Source: CAYUXU01 sp964489695
GTDB lineage: Bacteria; Bacillota_I; Bacilli_A; Erysipelotrichales; Erysipelotrichaceae
Length of the DNA stretch: 64,000 nt
Assembly: GCA_964489695.1 (NCBI GenBank)
Contig: CAZAZP010000002.1
Location: 1 to 64,000 of the forward strand
Direction: 5' to 3'
A model generated the notes under the pieces. It ran no database searches, was not told the DNA's origin, and was given only the letters and a program-made list of their open reading frames with translations. Below, one piece after another: positions 8,135-16,998 of the stretch; the first letter of the stretch is position 1, and each line of letters opens with the position of its first letter. Both the position numbers and the translations under genes were made by a program.

Positions 8135-9874
8135 ATGTTAAGAACACATCAAAATGGCCATTTAACCAAAGAAAATCTAGGAGAAACGGTTACGGTTTTA
8201 GGCTGGGTTAGTAAAAGACGCAATTTCGGCGCGATTGTTTTTATTGACTTAAGAGACCGTTCAGGTTTAGTTCAATTAGTTTTTAATGAAGAACTAGCAG
8301 GAAAAATCAAAGAAGTTCGGAACGAATATATTTTAACTGCTAAAGGAAAGGTAGCTTTACGGGGTACCCCTAATCCAAAATTACCAACTGGTGAGATTGA
8401 AATTATTGTTGAAGAGGTCTTCATTATTAACTCTGCTGAAACGACACCCTTGATTATTGCGGATGACACAGATGCATTAGAAGATGTGCGGTTAAAATAC
8501 CGTTATTTGGATTTAAGACGACCTGTGATGCAAGAAAAATTGCTTATACGTCATCGGATTACGCAAACTATTCGTCAATATTTAGATGAGTTAGAATATA
8601 TTGAAGTTGAAACTCCAATTTTAACTAAATCCACCCCAGAAGGGGCCCGTGATTATTTAGTTCCGTCTAGAGTGCATGCTGGTGAATTTTATGCTTTACC
8701 ACAATCACCACAACTTTTTAAGCAATTGTTAATGATAAGCGGGTTAGAAAAATACTACCAAATTGCGCGCTGTTTCCGTGATGAAGATTTACGTGCTGAT
8801 CGCCAAATGGAATTTACTCAAGTAGATATTGAAACTGCCTTTTTATCACAAGCTGAAATTATTACGATGGTCGAAGGTTTATTAGCCAACGTCATGCGGG
8901 CGGTAAAAGGGATTGAAATCACAACACCGTTTTTAAAGTTAACTTATTTTGAAGCGCTTGATCAATATGGAAGCGATAAGCCAGACTTACGCTATGATTT
9001 AAAATTAATAGATGTAGCAGAAATTTTTCAAGCAAGTACCTTTAACGCTTTTCAAACGGTCTTAACCAGTCAAGGAGTAATTAAAGCGTTGGTAGTGCCC
9101 GGTTTAGCTGAGGCTTCACGCAAACAATTAGCGGATTACACCCAAATAATTACGCAAAATGGTGGAACTAATTTATTTGCGTTAAAATATCAAGCGTCAG
9201 TGTTAGGTGGTAGTTTAGCTAAACATTTAAGCGAAGCTGAAAGCCAACATTTAATAACTAGCTTGAAATTACAAGAAAATGATTTAGTTTTATTAAGCAG
9301 TGGCCTTTGGGAACCAACCGTTACAGCTTTAGGTGCCCTAAGGATTAATCTAGCCAAACAACTAGCTCTTTTTGATCCTGAAAGCTTTAACTTCCTTTGG
9401 GTAGTGGATTTTCCCTTATTTGAATATGATGAAGCTGATCAACGCCTATATGCCCGTCATCACCCCTTTACACGCCCGCAAAAACGCGATGAGCATTTAC
9501 TAACAAGTAATCCATTAGCAGTTCGAGCTGATGCTTATGATGTCGTGTTAAACGGTTATGAACTGGGTGGTGGTTCACTTAGAATTTATGAAGCAGCCCT
9601 CCAAAAACAAATGTTTGCGTTATTAGGTTTTAGTGTCGACGAAGCACAAGCGCGCTTTGGTTACTTTTTAGATGCCTTTAAATATGGTACGCCACCGCAT
9701 GGTGGTATCGCTTTAGGGCTAGATCGCATCGCAATGTTATTGACTGGTTCAGATTCTATTCGTGATGTAATTGCTTTTCCTAAAAACGCGAATGCGAAAT
9801 GTCCATTAACGGATGCGCCCACCGTCGTTGACGAAAAACAATTACGTGAACTGCATTTAGCAATTTTAAAATAA
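8135..9874 (+). CDS. aspS: Aspartyl-tRNA synthetase
   Basis: AspS charges tRNA-Asp. The 579-residue protein has the N-terminal OB anticodon domain (VTVLGWVSKRRNFG, FIDLRDRSGLVQLV), class II motif 1 and the flipping-loop region (VETPILTKSTPEGARDYLVPSR), motif 2 (IARCFRDEDLRADRQMEFTQ), the bacterial GAD insert, and motif 3 (GIALGLDRIAMLL) near the end. Length is typical of bacterial-type AspS. It lies eight bases after hisS, preceded by AGGAGGA, so it is under the same T-box control. The hisS-aspS pair is conserved in Bacilli. Confidence 0.97.
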   Translation: MLRTHQNGHLTKENLGETVTVLGWVSKRRNFGAIVFIDLRDRSGLVQLVFNEELAGKIKEVRNEYILTAKGKVALRGTPNPKLPTGEIEIIVEEVFIINSAETTPLIIADDTDALEDVRLKYRYLDLRRPVMQEKLLIRHRITQTIRQYLDELEYIEVETPILTKSTPEGARDYLVPSRVHAGEFYALPQSPQLFKQLLMISGLEKYYQIARCFRDEDLRADRQMEFTQVDIETAFLSQAEIITMVEGLLANVMRAVKGIEITTPFLKLTYFEALDQYGSDKPDLRYDLKLIDVAEIFQASTFNAFQTVLTSQGVIKALVVPGLAEASRKQLADYTQIITQNGGTNLFALKYQASVLGGSLAKHLSEAESQHLITSLKLQENDLVLLSSGLWEPTVTALGALRINLAKQLALFDPESFNFLWVVDFPLFEYDEADQRLYARHHPFTRPQKRDEHLLTSNPLAVRADAYDVVLNGYELGGGSLRIYEAALQKQMFALLGFSVDEAQARFGYFLDAFKYGTPPHGGIALGLDRIAMLLTGSDSIRDVIAFPKNANAKCPLTDAPTVVDEKQLRELHLAILK

Positions 9875-9891
9875 ATTATAAAATGATTTTA

Positions 9892-9900
9892 TGGTATAAT
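9892..9900 (+). promoter_or_regulatory. Extended -10 promoter for the structured RNA/yneF
   Basis: TGG followed by TATAAT at 9895-9900 forms a strong extended -10. No good -35 is seen at the usual distance. Initiation is expected at 9904-9907, exactly where the structured element starts. Confidence 0.6.
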
Positions 9901-9903
9901 TAA

Positions 9904-10046
9904 GGTGCCCAAGAGGATTGTATATTTCCAACATATATAAATACTGGCACCCGAGCGTTGTTTTATGGTGTGAACGCCGTAAGGAATCCTAAAGTAAAAC
10001 ATAGGGAGCCAACCTGCCTAGACAGGGAATAGTGGCCTTTTGGGCT
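9904..10046 (+). ncRNA. Structured RNA between aspS and yneF; 6S RNA candidate
   Basis: About 140 bases carry no ORF but have strong pairing. The ends form a long closing stem (GCCCAAGAGG at 9907-9916 with CCTTTTGGGC at 10035-10044). Inside are a GGTG-TGAA-CGCC hairpin at 9967-9978, pairing of GTTTTA (9960-9965) with TAAAAC (9995-10000), and a CCTG-CAGG hairpin near 10014-10025. A closing stem around an internally looped arm fits 6S RNA, and as I recall the Bacillus and Listeria 6S gene also lies beside aspS. Against this, the RNA is short for 6S, no T-run terminator ends it, and it could be a leader of yneF. No known riboswitch signature was recognised. Confidence 0.5.
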
Positions 10047-10074
10047 ATTAATTAAATCATTGAGGAGGTTTATT

Positions 10075-10272
10075 ATGAATTTTGTATGGTTTTTATTAGG
10101 GGTCGTAGTTGGTGGGATTGCTGCATTTTTTGCAACACGTTATTTCTTCCAGAAACAAATTAAAGAGAATCCACCAATTAATGAAAAAATGATTCGGGCT
10201 ATGTTCTTACAAATGGGCCGGAAACCTTCAGAAACCCAGATTCGTCAAATAATGAAATCTCTTAATCAATAA
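10075..10272 (+). CDS. YneF family (UPF0154) small membrane protein
   Basis: This 65-residue protein has one N-terminal membrane segment (VWFLLGVVVGGIAAFFATRY) followed by the conserved cytoplasmic tail NPPINEKMIRAMFLQMGRKPSETQIRQIM, which is diagnostic for the YneF family. The function is unknown. The ATG at 10075 follows GAGGAGG at the right distance, so the ATG at 10060 is not used. It is read from the promoter in front of the structured RNA and ends at a bidirectional terminator. Confidence 0.9.
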   Translation: MNFVWFLLGVVVGGIAAFFATRYFFQKQIKENPPINEKMIRAMFLQMGRKPSETQIRQIMKSLNQ

Positions 10273-10280
10273 ACAAAAAA

Positions 10281-10307
10281 AATAACTGTTAATAACAGTT
10301 ATTTTTT
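10281..10307. terminator. Bidirectional terminator between yneF and plsY
   Basis: A perfect ten-pair stem (AATAACTGTT and AACAGTTATT, three-base loop) has A residues before it and T residues after it, so it can act on both converging transcripts. Confidence 0.85.
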
Positions 10308-10902
10308 ATATCTTCAACTTATTTTCATTGCCAGCGCGTAAACGAGCAAGATTGGCTTTATGTCGATAGATTACAATAATCGCGGCTAACCATAAGCAAA
10401 AGCTTAATAAGGGTCGACCTAAAGTAAAACTATAACTAGCCGCTACTACCGTTGAGACCATCGAAGCGACTGACATATATTTGGTTAACAAGATTAAAGT
10501 GACCCAAACAGCTAAAGGTAGCAGAAACAATGCGGGTGACTTTAAAATTATTGCACTAGTTAACAGAAAACCATAAGTGGTGGAAACAGCTTTTCCACCT
10601 TTAAATTGGGCAAATAACGGGTAACAGTGGCCAATGATGGCGCCAGTACCAGCTAAAAAAGCTCCGTTTAAATTAAAAGGAGCAACGAGCGCAACAACAA
10701 TCGCAGCTTTCAACACGTCTAAAACTGAAACTGATATTCCCGCAGCTTTCCCTAGCACCCGTCCTGCATTAGTCCCACCTAAATTACCCGAACCATAGTT
10801 TCGGATATCGGTTTGATAAAAGACTTTACCAATAATTAATGCCCAGGGCAGTGAGCCAAATAAATAACCTAAGATTAAATATAAAATGTAAATTAATTGC
10901 AT
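10306..10902 (-). CDS. plsY: Acyl-phosphate:glycerol-3-phosphate acyltransferase PlsY
   Basis: PlsY acylates glycerol-3-phosphate at position 1 with acyl-phosphate, the first step in membrane phospholipid synthesis. This 198-residue protein has five or so membrane segments and the three PlsY motifs: GYLFGSLPWALIIGK at the start, YGSGNLGGTNAGRVLGK (about 36-52), GHCYPLFAQFKGGKAVSTTYG (about 91-111), and late IYRHKANLARL. It is divergent from parE-parC, the same neighbours as in Bacillus (yneS-parE-parC). The start has a GGTGAT-type ribosome binding site. Confidence 0.97.
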   Translation of the reverse strand: MQLIYILYLILGYLFGSLPWALIIGKVFYQTDIRNYGSGNLGGTNAGRVLGKAAGISVSVLDVLKAAIVVALVAPFNLNGAFLAGTGAIIGHCYPLFAQFKGGKAVSTTYGFLLTSAIILKSPALFLLPLAVWVTLILLTKYMSVASMVSTVVAASYSFTLGRPLLSFCLWLAAIIVIYRHKANLARLRAGNENKLKI

Positions 10903-11013
10903 ATGATCACCGTCTTCATTTTAGCATACTCAAGAAAAGAATAGGTAAATAATAATTAGTTAGTTTAATTATGTTATGACATTTAGTATAATTAAAAGGA
11001 AAGGGAGCTGAAT

Positions 11014-12939
11014 ATGTCCAATAAATTATATAGTGATGAAAGTATTTTAGTTTTAGAAGGCCTAGATGCAGTTCGTAAAAGGCCGGGGATGTATATCGGT
11101 TCAACAGATAGTCGGGGCTTACATCAATGTGTTTTTGAAATCCTGGATAATGCGATTGATGAAGCTTTAAATGGTTATGGTAAACAAATTGACATTGTTT
11201 TAGAAGCAACTGGCGCCATTAGTATTACTGATTATGGTCGGGGGATGCCAACCGGCAAGCATGTGACTGGTAAGACCACCTTAGAGGTTATTTTCACAAT
11301 TCTGCATGCTGGTGGTAAATTCTCTAGTGCGGGCGGTTATAAGACGGCTGGGGGCTTACATGGCGTTGGAGCTGCTGTCGTTAATGCGTTGTCTTCCTGG
11401 TTAGAGGTGACGGTTCATTATCAAGGCCAGATCTTTCAGATGACCTTTGAACAAGGTGGTAAAAAAGTTAGTAAGATGAAAAATCTCGGGACAACAAATC
11501 GCACTGGTAGTCAGATTCGCTTTTTGCCTGATCCAACTATTTTTACTACAACTGAATTTAGTTACGATATTATTAAACAAAAAGCCAAAGAAAGTGCTTA
11601 TCTTTTAAATGGAATTACGTTTAATGTGAGTGATGAAATTACGAAACAAAAAGAAAGCTTTTATTATGAGACAGGTTTAAAAGCCTATCTTTTAGACTTA
11701 GTTAGTAAACAACAACTAGTTAGTGAACCAGTAGTTTTTGAAGGAGAAAGTCAAGAAATAAAAGTCTTGTGTGCTTTTTGTTATACGACGGGTTATCAAG
11801 AACAAACTTTATCATATGTCAATTTAGTTAGAACGAAAGATGGCGGTACCCATGAGATTGGGCTAAAAACTGCTTTCACGAAAGTTATTAATGAATTTGC
11901 CCGTAAAAATAATATTTTAAAAGATAAAGATAAAAACTTTGAAGGCAGCGACATCAGGGAAGGTTTAAGTACGATTATAGCGTTAAGTATTCCGGAACAA
12001 CTCTTACAATTTGAAGGCCAAACCAAAGCAAAGCTCGGCACACCAGAAGCAAAAAGTGTCGTCGAAAATGTGATTAGTGAAAAACTAACTTATTATTTAG
12101 AAGAAAACCGCCCTAGTGCCATTGAATTAATTAAAAAAATTCAACGGGCAGCTTTGGCCCGTGAAAGTGCGAAAAAAGCGCGGGAAGAGGCCCGAAATAA
12201 TAAAAAGCGGAAGCTAAATGATCGTAATCTGGCTGGTAAGCTAGCAGCCGCGCAAGTCAAAAACCGCTTTAAAAGTGAATTATTTTTAGTGGAAGGAGAT
12301 TCAGCTGGTGGTAGTGCTAAACAGGGCCGGGATAGTAAGTTTCAAGCGATTTTACCTTTAAGAGGTAAGGTCTTAAATACGGAACGCGCAAAAGTAGCTG
12401 ATATCGAAAAAAATGAAGAATTAAATGCAATTATTGCGGCGATTGGAGCGGGAGTTGGTGATGACTTTAACTTAGCTGATAGCAACTATCAAAAAGTTAT
12501 TATAATGACTGATGCGGACACGGATGGAGCACATATTCAAGTCTTATTACTAACCTTCTTTTACCGCTTTATGCGACCGTTAATTGAAGCGAAAATGATT
12601 TATGTGGCGCAGCCACCACTTTATAAAGTTACTAAGGGAAAACAAATTAAATATGTATATACTGAGGCAGAGTTAATGACTATTCGTCAAGAGTGGGGGA
12701 AAGTTGATCTCCAACGTTATAAAGGTCTTGGGGAAATGAATGCTAGTCAGTTATGGGAAACAACGATGGATCCAAAACAACGAGTTTTGATTCAAGTTAC
12801 GGTGGATGACTTTGGCCATGCGGATAGTAAAGTATCCACTTTAATGGGCGATAATGCGGGTTTACGGCGCGAATGGATTGAAGATAATGTCGCATTTACG
12901 TTAGAAGATGATTTTTTAGGTGAATTAAATGACAATTGA
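11014..12939 (+). CDS. parE: DNA topoisomerase IV subunit B (ParE)
   Basis: ParE supplies ATPase activity to topoisomerase IV, which unlinks daughter chromosomes. Features of the 641-residue protein are the GHKL ATPase motifs (EILDNAIDEALNGYG, DYGRGMPTGKH, GGLHGVGAAVVNALS), the transducer domain, and the TOPRIM region with LVEGDSAGGSAKQGRD and DADTDGAHI, ending with RYKGLGEMNASQLWETTMDP. ParE rather than GyrB is chosen because plsY is its neighbour and because parC overlaps its end. A TATAAT at 10987-10992 with a weak -35 probably drives the pair. Confidence 0.93.
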   Translation: MSNKLYSDESILVLEGLDAVRKRPGMYIGSTDSRGLHQCVFEILDNAIDEALNGYGKQIDIVLEATGAISITDYGRGMPTGKHVTGKTTLEVIFTILHAGGKFSSAGGYKTAGGLHGVGAAVVNALSSWLEVTVHYQGQIFQMTFEQGGKKVSKMKNLGTTNRTGSQIRFLPDPTIFTTTEFSYDIIKQKAKESAYLLNGITFNVSDEITKQKESFYYETGLKAYLLDLVSKQQLVSEPVVFEGESQEIKVLCAFCYTTGYQEQTLSYVNLVRTKDGGTHEIGLKTAFTKVINEFARKNNILKDKDKNFEGSDIREGLSTIIALSIPEQLLQFEGQTKAKLGTPEAKSVVENVISEKLTYYLEENRPSAIELIKKIQRAALARESAKKAREEARNNKKRKLNDRNLAGKLAAAQVKNRFKSELFLVEGDSAGGSAKQGRDSKFQAILPLRGKVLNTERAKVADIEKNEELNAIIAAIGAGVGDDFNLADSNYQKVIIMTDADTDGAHIQVLLLTFFYRFMRPLIEAKMIYVAQPPLYKVTKGKQIKYVYTEAELMTIRQEWGKVDLQRYKGLGEMNASQLWETTMDPKQRVLIQVTVDDFGHADSKVSTLMGDNAGLRREWIEDNVAFTLEDDFLGELNDN

Positions 12940-15340
12940 TAAAACTACCGAACAAATTATTGATGCTTCCTTCGAAGATCTAATTGGTGAACGCTTTAGT
13001 CGCTATTCAAAATATATTATTCAAGAACGGGCTTTACCTGATGCCCGTGACGGTTTAAAGCCCGTCCAACGGCGGATTTTATATGCGATGAGCCATGATG
13101 GGAATCATTTTGATAAACCATATCGTAAAAGTGCCAAGACCGTTGGTTTGGTGATTGGTAACTACCACCCTCATGGTGATAGTAGTGTTTATGATGCTTT
13201 AGTTCGTTTGTCTCAAGCTTGGAAAATGAATCACCCACTAATTGATATGCATGGGAATAACGGCTCAATTGACGATGATCCAGCGGCTGCGATGCGTTAT
13301 ACGGAAGCTCGGTTAGCTGAACTAGCAGAAGAGCTTTTAGTAGATTTAGATAAAGCTACGGTGGATTTAACTGCTAATTTTGATGATACCGAACTAGAGC
13401 CAGTAGTCTTACCAGCGTCTTTTCCCAATTTATTGATTAATGGCGCCACCGGCATCGCCGCAGGTTATGCGACTAATATTCCGCCACATAATATGGTTGA
13501 AATTATTGATGCGGTAATTTTTCGCTTACAACATCCTAACTGCTCGTTATCGGACTTAACTAGTTTAGTTAAAGGTCCAGATTTCCCCACTGGTGGTATC
13601 GTACAAGGCCAAGCTGGAATTGAAGAGGCGTTTACTACAGGCAAGGGCCGAATTGTGATTCGGGCTAAAACAGAAATTATTACTAGTAAGACCGCTACCT
13701 GGATTGTAGTTAGTGAATTACCTTATGAAGTTATTAAGGCTAATGTTGTTAAGAAAATCGAAGATATTCGAATTAATAAAGCAATTGATGGCATTATCGA
13801 AGTACGGGATGAATCAGACCGGAATGGTTTAAAATTAGTGATTGAATTAAAACCAGAAAGTGATCCTAATCAAGTTTTAACTTACCTGTTAAAAAATACT
13901 GACTTACAAGTTTATTATAATTACAATATGGTCGCGATTGTTGACCAACGGCCTGTTCAACTTGGTTTAGCTCAGTTAATTGATGCTTATTTAGTACATC
14001 GGGAAGAAGTTGTCTTAAAACGCAGTCGGTTCTTATTAAATAAGTTAAGTAATCGCAGTCATATCCTTGAAGGGTTAATGAAAGCCACTTCAATTATGGA
14101 CGAGATCATTACTTTAATTCGGCGTTCTGCCAATAAAGAGGATGCGAAACAACGTTTGATTGATGCCTTTGATTTTAGTGAATTACAAGCTGAAGCGATT
14201 GTTAATTTACGCTTGTATCGCTTAACGACGACTGATATTGTGGCTTTAAAAGAAGAATATGCCACCTTGATGCTTGAGATTCGGGATTTACGGGCGATTG
14301 TGGAAGACAAAAGTATTTTACATAGCACGATTATTGCTGAACTTCGGGCTTTAAAACAAAAATTTGGGCGACCCCGACTAACGGAAATTACCCGGGAAAT
14401 TGAAGAATTAGTGATTGATAAAACTAAGATCATTAGTAATGAGAAAATCATGCTGACAATCTCGCAAGCAGGTTATGTAAAAAATGTCTCACTGCGCTCA
14501 TATTTAGCGAGCTTACCAGCTTTACCAAAAGTTCGTGAAGATGATCAATTATTGGGTTATGGAGAAGCCGATTCACATGATATGCTGTTGGCTATTACAA
14601 GTAATGGAGAATATAGTCAAATTCCACTTTATACTTTAGAAGAAGCGCGGTGGAAAGACATTGGTACCCACTTAAATAATTATGTTAAATTTGATAATTT
14701 TACCGAAGTCATCGCTAGTGGTGTGATTAATAATTTTGAACAAACAGCATGGTTGGTTTCAGTTACGAAATTAGGGATGATTAAACGCAGTCCACTAGCC
14801 CAATATGAGCTGATTCGAACTAGTAAATCGAGTTTAGCCATGAAACTAAAACCACAAGATGAAATTGTTGCGACTTACTTAGTTCAAGCTGATGATGAGA
14901 TTTTAATTGCCACAAAACAAGGCTTTATGATTCGTTACCCAGTAACGGAAATTAACCCAACAGCACCGCGGGGGATGGGCGTTGTTGCTATTCGCCTAAG
15001 TGCCCATGATGAGATTGCAACGAGTACAGTTTTAAAAGCTAATCAAACAGATTTGATAATTATTAATCAAAAAGGTGGTGTAAAGCGTTTAAAGCTGACC
15101 GATATTATCCCAACTAATCGAGCGGTGAAAGGTGAACGGGTTTTCAAACCGATTAAGTCTAACCCAGTAGTGGTTAAAAATATCTTAGTTGGTGAAATTA
15201 ATGATCAAATTTCATTTATAAATCAAGAAGAATTAGTTGAAATACGCTTTAAAGAAGTGCCACTGATGGCGAAAGATGCGACTTTCTCTAATCCGCTTGA
15301 ACTAAGTACTGAATGGTATGTTTTACCAAAATTGTTTTAA
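12929..15340 (+). CDS. parC: DNA topoisomerase IV subunit A (ParC)
   Basis: ParC is the DNA breakage and reunion subunit. In this 803-residue protein the winged-helix region carries the quinolone-determining stretch near residues 70-90 (YHPHGDSSVYDAL) and the catalytic tyrosine is Y124 in AAMRYTEARL. A tower and coiled-coil follow, then a C-terminal beta-pinwheel with divergent blades and no clear GyrA-box, supporting ParC over GyrA. The start lies within the last codons of parE (11-base overlap), so they are translated together. Confidence 0.94.
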   Translation: MTIDKTTEQIIDASFEDLIGERFSRYSKYIIQERALPDARDGLKPVQRRILYAMSHDGNHFDKPYRKSAKTVGLVIGNYHPHGDSSVYDALVRLSQAWKMNHPLIDMHGNNGSIDDDPAAAMRYTEARLAELAEELLVDLDKATVDLTANFDDTELEPVVLPASFPNLLINGATGIAAGYATNIPPHNMVEIIDAVIFRLQHPNCSLSDLTSLVKGPDFPTGGIVQGQAGIEEAFTTGKGRIVIRAKTEIITSKTATWIVVSELPYEVIKANVVKKIEDIRINKAIDGIIEVRDESDRNGLKLVIELKPESDPNQVLTYLLKNTDLQVYYNYNMVAIVDQRPVQLGLAQLIDAYLVHREEVVLKRSRFLLNKLSNRSHILEGLMKATSIMDEIITLIRRSANKEDAKQRLIDAFDFSELQAEAIVNLRLYRLTTTDIVALKEEYATLMLEIRDLRAIVEDKSILHSTIIAELRALKQKFGRPRLTEITREIEELVIDKTKIISNEKIMLTISQAGYVKNVSLRSYLASLPALPKVREDDQLLGYGEADSHDMLLAITSNGEYSQIPLYTLEEARWKDIGTHLNNYVKFDNFTEVIASGVINNFEQTAWLVSVTKLGMIKRSPLAQYELIRTSKSSLAMKLKPQDEIVATYLVQADDEILIATKQGFMIRYPVTEINPTAPRGMGVVAIRLSAHDEIATSTVLKANQTDLIIINQKGGVKRLKLTDIIPTNRAVKGERVFKPIKSNPVVVKNILVGEINDQISFINQEELVEIRFKEVPLMAKDATFSNPLELSTEWYVLPKLF

Positions 15341-15395
15341 GGAAAAAATATTTTTGTTTAAAAATCATCAACAAAAGAGAAATATTAATAATAAA

Positions 15396-15436
15396 ATAAA
15401 CTCTCAGTTCACACTTGAATTGAGAGTTTATTTTTA
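15396..15436 (+). terminator. Terminator after parC
   Basis: A long stem (ATAAACTCTCA, G-T, TTCA with TGAA and TGAGAGTTTAT) around a CACT loop is followed by TTTTT. The bases between here and the next hairpin (15437-15517) hold no ORF or motif that I recognise. Confidence 0.85.
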
Positions 15437-15517
15437 ATGAAATGGAATATTTTCTTTTTAGCTTAGGCTAATTAAATGCTATGGCTTTACATGATTGGGT
15501 TTAGGCGATAAATCAAT

Positions 15518-15543
15518 AAAAAAGTCAATGTAAGATTGACTTT
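15518..15543 (-). terminator. Terminator for the HAD phosphatase gene
   Basis: AAAGTCAAT (15521-15529) pairs with ATTGACTTT (15535-15543) around a five-base loop. The T run is on the minus strand, so it ends the leftward transcript. Confidence 0.75.
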
Positions 15544-15594
15544 AGATGTTTATTATTTAAATAAGGGAAATGATTAAAAATATAAATTGATTTA

Positions 15595-16266
15595 TTAGTT
15601 ATTGTTACTTGAAAAACTGTTTTCTAAAATTGGAATTACCTCATTGAGACTATGACAAACATAGTTGGCCTGAGCTTTTGTATCTTCGGCCATTGGTATC
15701 ATGCTTTCAACTAAGATTCTGGGCATATTAGCAGTTTTAGCTGCTTGAATCCCAAACTTGGAATCTTCAATAACTAAGACATTTTCTGGTGCGACTTGGA
15801 AGTGGTTAGCTACTGTTAAAAACATTTCCGGATCAGGTTTACCATGCATGACATCATCCCGGGTCACCACAATTTCAAATAAATTATTATTTTTTAACAT
15901 ACTAACCATTTTATCGACGTGTTCACGATCACTGTTCGAAGCGATGCCCATCGGTATTTGACGATCCTTTAAATAAGCCATTAATTGGTATAAGCCAGCG
16001 GTGGAAACATCACCACCATTACTGCGCATTTCATCAATTCTTAAGATGAAAGTAGCCATCACTTCTTCGTTTAAAGCGATAAACTCAGGAAAGCTCGCGG
16101 CAGTTTGTTGTTCTTTGGCAGGGTCAGAACCAGTAATCGTCGCTAACATTTCTTCGCGCACCTCGATACCGTGTTTTTCGCCCACTTCATACCAAATATC
16201 CCAAACAATTCGTTCCGTATTTACAATGGTTCCATCTAAATCAAAAATCACTGCTTTTATCTTCAT
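15595..16266 (-). CDS. HAD-superfamily hydrolase, beta-phosphoglucomutase-like
   Basis: A 223-residue HAD subfamily IA enzyme. Motif I is FDLDGTIVNTE near the N-terminus with the nucleophile and acid/base Asp pair, motif II is ASNSDREHV, and motifs III-IV are in KPDPEMFL and VIEDSKFGIQAAK. Proteins of this type act on sugar phosphates or other phosphoesters; the helical cap residues do not tell me which. It is a single gene with its own terminator, divergent from the ECF component, so the context does not help. Confidence 0.85.
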   Translation of the reverse strand: MKIKAVIFDLDGTIVNTERIVWDIWYEVGEKHGIEVREEMLATITGSDPAKEQQTAASFPEFIALNEEVMATFILRIDEMRSNGGDVSTAGLYQLMAYLKDRQIPMGIASNSDREHVDKMVSMLKNNNLFEIVVTRDDVMHGKPDPEMFLTVANHFQVAPENVLVIEDSKFGIQAAKTANMPRILVESMIPMAEDTKAQANYVCHSLNEVIPILENSFSSNNN

Positions 16267-16378
16267 TTAATCACCAGCGCTATTATAACATAAATAACTA
16301 TGAGAAAACAAATAGACAATAAAATGCAATATTTCTGAATTAGTATATAATAAAAGTAAGCAGAAAGAAGGTTAATCC

Positions 16379-16963
16379 ATGGCAAATAACCGTTTAAAAA
16401 TCCAACGTATTACTGTCTTGGCGATGCTAAGTGGAATTGTAATTTTATTAGCTGCCATTCCCCAATTTGGTTTTATTACTTTAGGACCATTATCTTTAAC
16501 GATCTTACATATCCCAGTTATTATTGGCGGGGTAATTTACGGGGTCTTTGGTGGCGTTGTGATGGGAACGGTTTTTGGTGTCTCAAGTTGGGTTATTTCT
16601 CAAATTCGCGGTGGAGTATTAGATATCTTGTTTTTTAATCCTTTAATCTCAATTTTTCCGCGTATTGTTTTTGGTTTATTAGTTGGTAGTTTAAGTCAAG
16701 TCTTGCTCAAACCAACTTTAAAGAAAAACGTTTATTATTGGTATGTTACTTTGATTAGCTTTTTAACTAGTGTAACACACTCGTTTTTAGTTTTATTAAT
16801 GATTTTTATTATTACCTTCGAAGGCCAACTAAATCTTGGAACTGTATTAACACAATTTTGGGGATTCTTTGCAGTTTATCTTGGTCAAGCGTTATTAGAA
16901 GCAGTTTTTGCCGCCTTTATCTTACAAGCTTTAGTTAGAATTTTAAAGGCGCGCTCAGCCTGA
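16379..16963 (+). CDS. ECF transporter substrate-binding (S) component, substrate unknown
   Basis: This 194-residue membrane protein has about six hydrophobic segments and the features of general ECF S components: an N-terminal basic stretch, then GFITLGPLSLTILHIPVIIGG and a GVFGGVVMGTVFG turn. S components capture vitamins or other micronutrients and share an energising EcfA-A'-T module. No such module is in the window. The TLGPLSLTILHIP region resembles the broad family sometimes predicted to carry pantothenate or a related compound, but that is a guess. TATAAT lies near 16349 and an AGAAAGAAGG site precedes the ATG. Confidence 0.8.
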   Translation: MANNRLKIQRITVLAMLSGIVILLAAIPQFGFITLGPLSLTILHIPVIIGGVIYGVFGGVVMGTVFGVSSWVISQIRGGVLDILFFNPLISIFPRIVFGLLVGSLSQVLLKPTLKKNVYYWYVTLISFLTSVTHSFLVLLMIFIITFEGQLNLGTVLTQFWGFFAVYLGQALLEAVFAAFILQALVRILKARSA

Positions 16964-16967
16964 TTTA

Positions 16968-16976
16968 TGGTATAAT
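16968..16976 (+). promoter_or_regulatory. Extended -10 promoter of the yqeG operon
   Basis: TGG plus TATAAT (16971-16976) lies just after the ECF stop and 22 bases before yqeG. The -35 is poor. Confidence 0.55.
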
Positions 16977-16998
16977 TGGTCCGATTAAAGGAGTGTTA

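Noticed and set aside
9904..10046. Known riboswitch (TPP, SAM, M-box, c-di-AMP, preQ1) or tmRNA/SRP RNA
   Set aside because: None of the conserved core sequences of those RNAs is present; only the 6S-like layout remained.
10916..11209. 97-residue minus-strand ORF between plsY and parE
   Set aside because: It covers the parE start and ATPase region, has no ribosome site and resembles no family.
14059..14451. 130-residue minus-strand ORF inside parC
   Set aside because: Low-complexity Ser/Ile/Lys composition and full overlap with conserved parC coding sequence make it a shadow.
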